The translations under genes were made by a program, and so were the position numbers. Source: Prevotella pallens ATCC 700821 (GTDB lineage: Bacteria; Bacteroidota; Bacteroidia; Bacteroidales; Bacteroidaceae). Taken from it: a stretch of DNA of 64,000 nucleotides. This document shows positions 53,625-61,501 of this stretch, piece by piece. Below the pieces are notes generated by a model. The model made no database searches. It saw only the letters and a list, made by a program, of their open reading frames with translations, and had not been told where the DNA came from. Numbering within the stretch: position 1 is the first letter of the stretch; every line of letters starts with the position of its first letter. The stretch spans positions 1,015,836 through 1,079,835 of the forward strand of contig NZ_GL982513.1 of assembly GCF_000220255.1 (NCBI RefSeq), read 5' to 3'.

Positions 53625-54995
53625 CTAATTGTTTTTTTGTTGATTAAACTCTATTTGTTCTTTCTTAAATTCTCTGAAAGTATAAATCATTATTGGGATT
53701 GTTGCCAACAGCGAGAAAGTATCGCTCACTGCTTGACACATCTCCACGCCTAAAAGTCCGAAAAATTGTGGAAGTATAAATATTAAAGGAATGAAGAAGA
53801 GTCCCTGTCGTGCTGCTGCCAAGAAGTTAGCTCGCCACGGCTTTCGGCAGGTTTGCGATAGCATATTGCTTACAACTATTGCTGCATTGAACGGATAAGT
53901 GCACAGTTGCCAACGCAGGGCAACAACGCCTATGCTTATAACTTTGGCATCGTTGCGGAACAATTCGATGAGCGACCCACTGAAAATCCAACCTATAATG
54001 GTACAAGCGAGCAAGAAGAGTGTGCCCGTTTTAACGGTAAACATATAGCCTTCTCTCAATCTGTCGTAAAGTTTTGCGCCGTAACAGAAACCACATAATG
54101 GTTGAAACCCTTGTCCCAACCCAATAACTGTTGCAAGCACAAGCATTGATATACGTGTAACTATGCTCATTGCAGCAATAGCTTCGTCGCCATAATGAGC
54201 TGCTGCTATGTTTAACGACATTGTTGCCAAGCACGCTAAGCCCTGACGCGACAGCGATGGACTACCTCCCAAGAAAATTTCTTTAAGTGCATTCCACGAC
54301 GGAGCGAAGTTTTTAAGATATATTCCGATGTTCTCTCCCTGCCGAGCCATATAGAAAAGAATGATAAACGAAACTATCTGTCCAACTACGGTTGCAATGG
54401 CTGCACCCGTTATTCCCATATCGAAGGTGAAAATAAGAAGTGGGTCGAGCGCAACATTCAATACTGCCCCCGCCACAATGCCATACATTGCATAAGTGGC
54501 ATTGCCTTGCAAACGCATCTGGTTGTTCAGCGTGAGCGATGATGTTAAGAATGGAGCTCCGAGCAACACAACACCTAAATATTTCTCGGTATAGGGCAAA
54601 ATGGTTGGTGTGCTTCCCAATAAAACCGATAGTGGCTTAAGATTAAGCAGCCCCACAATCATAATTACTATACCAAATGCGAACGAAAAGAAAAAACCAT
54701 TCGATGCCATACGTACGGCATTATTGTGGCGTTTTGCACCCAATTCGCGTGAAATGTAGTTTCCCGAACCGTGTCCGAAGAAGAAACCAAACGACTGTAT
54801 GAAGAACATCACCGAAAACACAATGCCCACGGCTGCCGTAGCTTGCGTGTTTATTTGTCCCACAAAATAAGTGTCGGCAATATTGTACAAGCTGGTTACC
54901 AACATCGAAATTATGGTAGGTACAGCCATTGTTATCACAACCTTATGAATTGGTTCCGCTGTAAGGAACGTATAGTTATCTTTACCTTTATGCAT
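53625..54995 (-). CDS. MATE-family efflux transporter
   Basis: Seen: about twelve membrane helices, an N-terminal HKVVITMAVPTIISMLVTSLYN, GHGSGNYISRELGAKR in the first lobe and the matching GLGQGFQPLCGFCYGAK in the second, the MATE two-lobe pattern. I start at the ATG at 54995 (456 aa); an upstream start at 55013 would sit on the TATTTTTG box. It is first in the string with copZ and copA; the substrate is unknown and need not be metal. Confidence 0.92.
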   Translation of the reverse strand: MHKGKDNYTFLTAEPIHKVVITMAVPTIISMLVTSLYNIADTYFVGQINTQATAAVGIVFSVMFFIQSFGFFFGHGSGNYISRELGAKRHNNAVRMASNGFFFSFAFGIVIMIVGLLNLKPLSVLLGSTPTILPYTEKYLGVVLLGAPFLTSSLTLNNQMRLQGNATYAMYGIVAGAVLNVALDPLLIFTFDMGITGAAIATVVGQIVSFIILFYMARQGENIGIYLKNFAPSWNALKEIFLGGSPSLSRQGLACLATMSLNIAAAHYGDEAIAAMSIVTRISMLVLATVIGLGQGFQPLCGFCYGAKLYDRLREGYMFTVKTGTLFLLACTIIGWIFSGSLIELFRNDAKVISIGVVALRWQLCTYPFNAAIVVSNMLSQTCRKPWRANFLAAARQGLFFIPLIFILPQFFGLLGVEMCQAVSDTFSLLATIPIMIYTFREFKKEQIEFNQQKNN

Positions 54996-55002
54996 ACGAT
55001 TG

Positions 55003-55010
55003 CAAAAATA
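55003..55010 (-). promoter_or_regulatory. -7 box of MATE-copZ-copA
   Basis: TATTTTTG on the minus strand, only 7 bp before the chosen ATG, so the transcript would be leaderless or nearly so. A TTTG lies 22 bp upstream of it. Confidence 0.55.
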
Positions 55011-55182
55011 CAAAAAACGAAGCGATAAATAGCAAAATAATGTTCTAATTAGAATTAAAGAGCGAAATAGTTGATATGTGCTATGTTAATTGATCCAATT
55101 ATGGTTTGCATAGCGTGTTTTTATATCAAACCGAATTATATCTTCTGCTAAAACCACTGCAAACACTTATCTAATTGCAAAA

Positions 55183-55336
55183 AGCTTATAAGCTTTTCCT
55201 AAATAGCTTATAAGCTTTTCTCAAATAGCTTATAAGCTTTCTGCAAATAGCTTATAAGCTTTTTATAGATAGCTTATAAGCTTTTTAATCATAACTTATA
55301 AGTTTTTTGTGTATAACTTATAAGCTTTGCTTAGTT
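55183..55336. repeat. array E: seven 22-bp units, core AGCTTATAAGCT
   Basis: Units start at 55183, 55205, 55227, 55249, 55271, 55293 and 55315, an exact 22-bp period. Five begin AGCTTATAAGCTTT, the sixth AACTTATAAGTTTT, the seventh AACTTATAAGCTTT. The sixth carries compensating changes that keep the palindrome (AACTTATAAGTT). Linkers are variable and mostly end in AT. This is the clearest array of the window. Confidence 0.95.
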
Positions 55337-55468
55337 TGTAAGGTCTGTTAGACCACGAAATCAATGCACTTTCTCTGCAAATTGATACAATCAGCATCAC
55401 TTAATCGGCAATGAAATACAAGTTAATTGCAACATAAACGGTTGCCAACCATTTACGAATCATCAGTT

Positions 55469-55512
55469 ATTCACACCTAACTAATCCGTAATTCACACCT
55501 AACTGTGTAGAC
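55469..55512. repeat. two 22-bp units, ATTCACACCTAACT
   Basis: ATTCACACCTAACT occurs at 55469 and 55491, 22 bp apart. The first start is exactly 7 x 22 bp after the last start of array E, so it is in register with that array. Confidence 0.8.
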
Positions 55513-55713
55513 GCTCATACCAAGCGTCCCTATATTAAGAATATTTGCAAACCGTTCGAAGGGTGTTTGTTTGCTGTTCGTAAGCCGTTCGCATCGTGCA
55601 TTCCTTATGTGTAGGGAGCCTATTCATCGTGCCCATATCCACGAATACCCAACACCATCTAATCTGCAACAGATAATATTGCAAACTTAGACTACTAATG
55701 AACGCAAATAAAA

Positions 55714-55742
55714 AAGGCGTGCTCAATATTGAACACGCCTTC
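55714..55742 (-). terminator. terminator after OPT transporter gene
   Basis: AAGGCGTG with AT-rich palindromic centre and CACGCCTT. On the minus strand it runs into TTTTTTATTT. Confidence 0.85.
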
Positions 55743-55768
55743 TATCTTTCGTTATTTACTGAATGTCT

Positions 55769-57757
55769 CTACGCTTCTTTGTCTTTGTCAGAAACTTTTG
55801 TTGCCGTGATAAAGTAGAGTATCAGAGCTGTGTAAGCAACAAGTGCGAGAAGTTCAGAAAGATGGTTCTGCCACCATGCAGCATGGTCGAACTCAACACC
55901 AAAGAACTTAATCAGTGCCGAAACAACACCCATAAGTGCACCACCCGCAATAAAGCCCGATGCAATAAGTGTTCCTTTATCGGCACGTAGATTGTTAATT
56001 TGTTCGTCCTTAGAACGAGTTGTAACATACCAGTTCACCGCACCACCTATAATTAGAGGAATATTCAGCTGAATAGGAATAAACATACCAAGCGAGAAAG
56101 CCAGTGCAGGCACCTTGCAACGGTCTAACACCAATGCAAGGACAGCACCTATACCGTAAAGAATCCAAGGTGCACCCTGTCCGCTCATTAATGGTTTAAT
56201 AACGGCAGCCATAGCGTTTGCCTGCGGTGCTGCCAACTGTCCAGAATTGAAACCGTAAGTCTTGTCCAACACAATCATTACACCTGCAACGGTTGCTGCC
56301 GATACAATGGTGCCAAGGAACTTCCACGTTTCCTGCTTCTTAGGTGTGGTACCGAGCCAATAACCAATCTTCAGGTCGGTGATAAACGAACCTGCCATCG
56401 ACAAGGCTGTACATACAACACCACCCATAAGCAATGCTGCCAACATACCCGAATTGCCTTTCAGTCCAACACCTACCATTACAACAGAAGCCAAAATAAG
56501 AGTCATTAGAGTCATACCCGATACAGGGTTTGAACCCACAATGGCAATGGCATTTGCTGCAACCGTTGTAAAGAGAAAAGCAATTATTGCAACCAGCAAG
56601 ATACCAACAACAGTGTGTATTAAGTTGAATTGCATTACACCAAAGTAGAAGAATAAGAAGATAATGATTAAAGTAATAATACTGCCAAATGCAATAATCT
56701 TAAACGAAATGTCGCGTTGTGTTCTTATCGCTTCTTCTTGACTTGCTCCTTTGCCCTTCATCTCTCTTGAAGCTAAGCTAACAGCACTTTTAATAATGCC
56801 CCACGACTTTACAATGCCAATAATGCCCGACATTGCAATACCACCAATACCAATAGAACGAGCGTAGTTCTTGAAAATCTCTTCTGCCGACATACTGCCA
56901 ACTGTGGTAACAATACTTGCGTCCCATTGGTTCAGTATAGTGTCTGGAAATATAAGTGCCATGCCTGGAACAACTACCCACCATATAGTGAGCGACCCCA
57001 TACATATAATGAAGGCATATTTTAAACCAATAATGTAGCCCAAACCCAAAACAGCAGCACCTGTATTTACCTTGAATACAAGCTTTGCCTTGTCGGCAAT
57101 GGTTTCGCCAAAACCAATCATACGGCTTGTAACGGTTTCGTTCCACCAGCCAAATGTAGCCACGCTGAAGTCGTAAAGACCCCCCACCAAACCAGCAAGC
57201 AACAATGGTTTCGCCTGGCTGCCACCTTTCTCGCCACTCACAAGCACCTGTGTTGTGGCTGTAGCCTCTGGGAAAGGATATTTGCCGTGCTGTTCCTTAA
57301 CAAAATACTTGCGGAAGGGTATTAAGAAGAGTATTCCTAAAATGCCACCTAATGCTGCTGCAATGAATATTTGAAAGAAGCCAGCTTGTAAATCGAGCAT
57401 ATAAATGGCAGGTATTACGAAGATACCGCCTGCAACAACAGCACCCGAACAAGCACCAATGCTCTGAATAATGACATTTTCGCCCAATGCATTCTTGCGT
57501 TTAGTTGCCGACGACATACCAATGGCTATAATGGCAATTGGTATGGCTGCCTCGAATACCTGTCCAACTTTAAGACCTAAGTAGGCAGCAGCTGCCGAAA
57601 ACAGCACAACCATTACTAATCCCCAAGTTACAGACCACGTACTTACTTCTGGATAAACCTTATTAGGGCTCATCACGGGTTGATACTCCTCGCCTTCTTT
57701 CAGTTCACGAAAGGCGTTCTCAGGAAGTTCAATGTTTTGTTTTTCTTTATTTTCCAT
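55769..57757 (-). CDS. OPT-family oligopeptide transporter
   Basis: Seen: an N-terminal cytoplasmic stretch (ELPENAFRELKEGEEYQPVM), then about fifteen membrane helices, with SVTWGLVMVVLFSAAAAYLG, the FPEATATTQVLVSGEKG motif common in OPT proteins, and VTTRSKDEQINN near the end. The length of 662 aa is normal. Known members import small peptides or metal complexes; the substrate cannot be told. It has a minus-strand TATCTTTG box at 57836-57829 and its own terminator, so it appears monocistronic. Confidence 0.93.
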   Translation of the reverse strand: MENKEKQNIELPENAFRELKEGEEYQPVMSPNKVYPEVSTWSVTWGLVMVVLFSAAAAYLGLKVGQVFEAAIPIAIIAIGMSSATKRKNALGENVIIQSIGACSGAVVAGGIFVIPAIYMLDLQAGFFQIFIAAALGGILGILFLIPFRKYFVKEQHGKYPFPEATATTQVLVSGEKGGSQAKPLLLAGLVGGLYDFSVATFGWWNETVTSRMIGFGETIADKAKLVFKVNTGAAVLGLGYIIGLKYAFIICMGSLTIWWVVVPGMALIFPDTILNQWDASIVTTVGSMSAEEIFKNYARSIGIGGIAMSGIIGIVKSWGIIKSAVSLASREMKGKGASQEEAIRTQRDISFKIIAFGSIITLIIIFLFFYFGVMQFNLIHTVVGILLVAIIAFLFTTVAANAIAIVGSNPVSGMTLMTLILASVVMVGVGLKGNSGMLAALLMGGVVCTALSMAGSFITDLKIGYWLGTTPKKQETWKFLGTIVSAATVAGVMIVLDKTYGFNSGQLAAPQANAMAAVIKPLMSGQGAPWILYGIGAVLALVLDRCKVPALAFSLGMFIPIQLNIPLIIGGAVNWYVTTRSKDEQINNLRADKGTLIASGFIAGGALMGVVSALIKFFGVEFDHAAWWQNHLSELLALVAYTALILYFITATKVSDKDKEA

Positions 57758-57922
57758 ATCTTTAGTTGTATGTTATTCTTAAGGTAAAGTTTTGTTGTAG
57801 CATTGTATGCTTCAGCCTAAAACAGTCGCAAAGATAAGTAAAAAATAGCAAAGGCACTACTAACTGTCAATAAAATCACCATTAATTCAGGCATAGTTGC
57901 CTAATATTGTACATATTTTATG

Positions 57923-57930
57923 TAATTTTG
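57923..57930 (+). promoter_or_regulatory. -7 box of trmO (leaderless)
   Basis: TAATTTTG ends 4 bp before the ATG at 57935, so transcription would begin at or next to the start codon. No TTTG at the normal -33 distance (a TTG lies 23 bp upstream). Confidence 0.5.
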
Positions 57931-57934
57931 TGCT

Positions 57935-58621
57935 ATGAAAGAAATAGAACCTATAGCCTATTTTCGTTCCCCGTTTACCACAAAGTTTGGCATTCCACGC
58001 CAGAGTGGCTTAGTTAGCGAACTGCGAGGACACATTGTGTTTGAGCCAAAGTTCAGCAATGCAGATGCTTTGCGTGGTTTGGAAGGCTTCGATTATATTT
58101 GGTTGATATGGGGGTTCTCGGCGAACGAGCCTGTTGGTGGCAAGAAGTGGAACAAGAACGACAACCTTATGGTGCGTCCACCACGTTTGGGAGGCAACGA
58201 AAGGGTAGGGGTGTTTGCTTCTCGCTCGTCCTATCGCCCTAATGGTTTGGGCTTGTCGTCGGTGCGCATAGTAAATATTGGCAAAAATGGTGTCATAGAA
58301 GTTTCGGGAGCCGACCTTATGGACGGAACGCCTATATACGATGTAAAACCTTATTTGCCATACGCCGATGCACATGTAGAAGCACGTGGTGGATATACCG
58401 ATTCAAGCATTTGGCAATCTTTAGATGTAGAATTGCCCGATGACATAGGCAATTTCTTTAATCACGACGAAATAAAGGCATTGTCGGAAGTACTTGCTCA
58501 AGACCCTCGTCCGCACTATCAGCATAATTCCAATCGTATTTACGGTATGGCATTTAGAAATAAAGACGTCCGCTTTCGGGTAGAAAACGGACGTTGTATA
58601 GTTCTGGATATAATTGTTTAA
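57935..58621 (+). CDS. trmO: tRNA (N6-threonylcarbamoyl-A37)-N6 methyltransferase TrmO
   Basis: TrmO methylates t6A37 to m6t6A in threonine tRNA using SAM. Seen: PIAYFRSPFTTKFGIPRQSG at the N-terminus, GFDYIWLIWGF, RPPRLGGNERVGVFASRSSY with RPNGLGLSSV, and DVKPYLPYADA. The length of 228 aa is normal. The substrate depends on the t6A pathway, to which TsaE in this window contributes. It is convergent with the zinc-ribbon gene. Confidence 0.94.
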   Translation: MKEIEPIAYFRSPFTTKFGIPRQSGLVSELRGHIVFEPKFSNADALRGLEGFDYIWLIWGFSANEPVGGKKWNKNDNLMVRPPRLGGNERVGVFASRSSYRPNGLGLSSVRIVNIGKNGVIEVSGADLMDGTPIYDVKPYLPYADAHVEARGGYTDSSIWQSLDVELPDDIGNFFNHDEIKALSEVLAQDPRPHYQHNSNRIYGMAFRNKDVRFRVENGRCIVLDIIV

Positions 58622-58643
58622 ATGCTTCTTTTGCGTACTATAA

Positions 58644-59150
58644 CTATTTCACTTCTATTTTCTCTACACGTGGTTTTGAAACAGTAGGCGCAATAGGTGC
58701 AACATTGGGTGCAGTGTTGCCATCCTCTGGGGTGGAAGGAACAGTTACAGGAGCCACTTCTTCGTCTTGTTCTTCTTTGTTGTTCCTGCTGTTATGTTTG
58801 TTTCGTTTCCCTCGAATACTGTTAAGCACCTTTTCGGCTTGCTTTGCTTCCTCTTTGTCTAACGAATCTTTGTTAAGCGTATCAAGAGCAATCGTGTCCA
58901 GCTTTACAGCATTCTTTTCTGCCAAGTTAGAGTCAGGCTCTATTGAAGTAAGTGTATATTTAGGGTCGTGCATGTGGTTGAAATAATAGAAAAATCCGAA
59001 GCCTACAAGGAAGATAGTACCAATAACTATGAATATTACCAGTCCACGACCAATAGTGGGTTCGTCGTTGTCGTTGTGTAAAGGTGCACCACAATTAGTA
59101 CATTGCTGCTCGTTTTCATTCACTTCTGTATGGCAATTCCTACATTTCAT
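58644..59150 (-). CDS. zinc-ribbon membrane protein of unknown function
   Basis: Seen: an N-terminal zinc ribbon with paired Cys (CRNCHTEV...CTNCGAP, residues 3-22), one membrane helix (LVIFIVIGTIFLVGFGFFYY), then an extracytoplasmic low-complexity tail rich in Lys, Asp, Pro and Thr. I recognise no specific family. It has a perfect promoter (59271-59241). Confidence 0.8.
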   Translation of the reverse strand: MKCRNCHTEVNENEQQCTNCGAPLHNDNDEPTIGRGLVIFIVIGTIFLVGFGFFYYFNHMHDPKYTLTSIEPDSNLAEKNAVKLDTIALDTLNKDSLDKEEAKQAEKVLNSIRGKRNKHNSRNNKEEQDEEVAPVTVPSTPEDGNTAPNVAPIAPTVSKPRVEKIEVK

Positions 59151-59240
59151 ATTGTTCCTATTATTTTGTTGTTAGTTCTTTTCCTATTGTTTTAGCATTC
59201 AAATGCACTTATCCTTGTTGTTTGTATTACTAAAACATCG

Positions 59241-59271
59241 CAAAGGTACGCTAATTCGAACGTTCGTCAAA
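59241..59271 (-). promoter_or_regulatory. promoter of zinc-ribbon protein gene
   Basis: On the minus strand: TTTG (59271-59268), 19 bp, TACCTTTG (59248-59241). The leader is about 85 bp. Confidence 0.8.
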
Positions 59272-59655
59272 ATAAAATAGAAGTTTTCATTCCTTTTTGC
59301 TTTTAATGTATTGTTAAGGAATCGAACTAACAGTAGATATTTTTTTTGTAACTGAGGAAAGGAAAACCCAGTAGCTTCGCACTGTAGGCACAATCCCGGC
59401 AAGCGTGAATATGTTTTCGGTAGCAAGCAGATGTACATCAATAAATTTCCAAGCAAAGTAGCCAAACTTCTGGCAACGTACACCTGATGCTTGGAGATTC
59501 AAGCATACTTACAAGTAGCTTATTTGTGATGCTATCATCTGCAAGGATTTTCTATTTAATTGTTCCCGAAGCCAACACAGCATTATAAAGGTTCTAATTA
59601 TTTTGATACGAATAAAGAAAATTTCGACACGAAGATGAATTTAAGATGACTGAAA

Positions 59656-59690
59656 GAGGGTATATCGAATTGAGTCATCGATATACCCTC
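59656..59690 (-). terminator. terminator after fumarase gene
   Basis: GAGGGTATATCGA pairs perfectly with TCGATATACCCTC around a 9-nt loop. On the minus strand a short TTTC follows. Confidence 0.75.
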
Positions 59691-59711
59691 ACAGTTAATA
59701 ATTTAGTTTAT

Positions 59712-61355
59712 TTATTTCTTTGGGCAGCCTGTCCAAGGTTTCAGCTGCTTAAAGAAATCGTTTCCTTTGTCGTCTACAAGAATAAATGCGGGGAAGTCTT
59801 CTACCTTAATTTTATAAACGGCTTCCATACCAAGTTCAGGATATTCCACACACTCTATACTTTTGATGCTACTTTGCGATAATACGGCAGCCACACCACC
59901 TATTGTACCAAGATAGAAACCACCATGCTTCTTACAAGCATCGGTAACCACTTGCGTACGATTACCTTTAGCAATCATAACAAGCGACCCGCCATTAGCT
60001 TGGAATTCATCTACGTATGGGTCCATACGGTTGGCAGTTGTAGGTCCCATAGAACCACAAGGTAGTCCGTTTGGTGTTTTTGCAGGACCAGCATACAACA
60101 CTGGATAATCTTTGATGTATTGTGGCAATGGTTCTCCTGCATCGAGACGAGCCTTGAGTTTTGCGTGTGCAATATCGCGTGCTACAATAATAGTTCCCTT
60201 CAGACTTACACGAGTAGAGACAGGATATTTAGTAAGTTCGGCACGCACAGCATCAATGCCCTTGTCTAAGTCGATTTCTATACCCTTACTTCCTTCACCA
60301 GGCTTACGATACTCTTCAGGAATAAGTTCACCAGGATTAGTATCTAACTTCTCCAACCAAATACCATCTTTATTGATTTTGCCCTTTATATTGCGATCGG
60401 CAGAGCAAGATACACCCATACCGATAGGAACGCTGGCACCATGACGTGGCAGGCGAATGATACGAATATCGTGTGCAAGATACTTGCCACCAAACTGTGC
60501 ACCGAGTCCAATTTTATGTGCTTCTTCGAGAAGTTTCTTCTCTAATTCGATATCACGAAATGCACGACCTGTTTCATCGCCAGTTGTAGGGAGTGCATCG
60601 TAGTATTTGATACTTCCAAGTTTGACAGTGAGCAAATTCTTTTCAGCTGATGTTCCACCAATAACAAAGCAGATATGATATGGAGGACAGGCAGCTGTAC
60701 CTAAAGTCTTCATCTTTTCTACTAAGAAAGGAATGAGTGTACCCTCGTTCTGAATAGTAGCCTTAGTCATTGGATAGAAGTAGGTCTTATTTGCAGAGCC
60801 TCCACCTTTCGCCACCATTACGAATTTGTATTCTGCACCTTCGGTTGCTTCGATATCAATCTGTGCAGGAAGGTTGCATTTGGTGTTCACTTCTTCGAAC
60901 ATAGTAAGTGGGGCATTTTGAGAATAGCGCAAACTTTCTTGTGTAAACGTATTGAATACACCACGCGAAAGAGCCTCTTCGTCTTCGTATCCTGTCCATA
61001 TCTGCTGACCTTTTTCGCCATGAATAATAGCAGTTCCTGTATCTTGACAGAAAGGTAAAACTCCTTTTGCAGCTGTTTCGGCATTGCGAAGGAACTGGAG
61101 TGCAACATACTTGTCGTTTTCAGAAGCCTCATTATCGTTTAGAATAGCGGCAACCTGCTTATTGTGTGCACGACGTAGATAAAATTCGCAATCGTGAAAT
61201 GCCTCTTGTGCCAATAATGTTAATGCTTCTGGTGCTACCTTTACAATCTCTTTTCCTTCAAAGTTCGCTACTGTAATTCCTTCTTTAGAAACCAGTCTGT
61301 ACTCTGTTTCATCTTTTCCCAATTGAAACATTGGGGCATACTTAAATTCAGTCAT
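59712..61355 (-). CDS. fum: fumarate hydratase class I (iron-sulfur)
   Basis: It interconverts fumarate and malate, in this phylum mostly as part of the reductive branch leading to succinate. Seen: [66 protein letters not shown], and the C-terminal domain with [20 protein letters not shown]. Cys residues in these motifs fit the 4Fe-4S ligands of class I enzymes. The length of 547 aa is that of the fused alpha-beta form. It has its own terminator and stands apart from the upstream peptidase gene. Confidence 0.95.
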   Translation of the reverse strand: MTEFKYAPMFQLGKDETEYRLVSKEGITVANFEGKEIVKVAPEALTLLAQEAFHDCEFYLRRAHNKQVAAILNDNEASENDKYVALQFLRNAETAAKGVLPFCQDTGTAIIHGEKGQQIWTGYEDEEALSRGVFNTFTQESLRYSQNAPLTMFEEVNTKCNLPAQIDIEATEGAEYKFVMVAKGGGSANKTYFYPMTKATIQNEGTLIPFLVEKMKTLGTAACPPYHICFVIGGTSAEKNLLTVKLGSIKYYDALPTTGDETGRAFRDIELEKKLLEEAHKIGLGAQFGGKYLAHDIRIIRLPRHGASVPIGMGVSCSADRNIKGKINKDGIWLEKLDTNPGELIPEEYRKPGEGSKGIEIDLDKGIDAVRAELTKYPVSTRVSLKGTIIVARDIAHAKLKARLDAGEPLPQYIKDYPVLYAGPAKTPNGLPCGSMGPTTANRMDPYVDEFQANGGSLVMIAKGNRTQVVTDACKKHGGFYLGTIGGVAAVLSQSSIKSIECVEYPELGMEAVYKIKVEDFPAFILVDDKGNDFFKQLKPWTGCPKK

Positions 61356-61370
61356 AATGTTTTTAAAAAT

Positions 61371-61424
61371 AACCTGACATCATGTTATAAGGCATTATTG
61401 TCTTACACTTCATGGTGTCAGGTT
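61371..61424 (-). terminator. terminator after M16 peptidase gene
   Basis: AACCTGAC plus CATG on one side pairs with CATG plus GTCAGGTT on the other. On the minus strand the stem is followed by ATTTTTAAAA. The loop is long (about 26 nt). Confidence 0.65.
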
Positions 61425-61501
61425 TCTATTAATATTTTAATCTGTTGTTGCTTCGAACTTACGTTTTAGGCGTAACTAAGCTAGATAATTATTATGCTAA
61501 C

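Larger units (their letters stand above)
54996..55768. other. intergenic region with array E
   Basis: It contains the MATE promoter box (TATTTTTG, 55010-55003 on the minus strand), array E, a 22-bp-spaced pair (55469, 55491), and the OPT terminator. A 63-codon frame near 55535-55726 has no support. Confidence 0.6.
59151..59711. other. intergenic region between zinc-ribbon and fumarase genes
   Basis: It holds the zinc-ribbon gene promoter and the fumarase terminator. Between them (about 59330-59520) is a more GC-rich patch containing overlapping short minus-strand frames without recognisable domains. This could be the remnant of a dispersed repeat. Confidence 0.5.

Noticed and set aside
55183-55336. 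CRISPR array
   Set aside because: Unit length is 22 bp in total with linkers of about 10 bp, too short for spacers, and there are no cas genes in the window.
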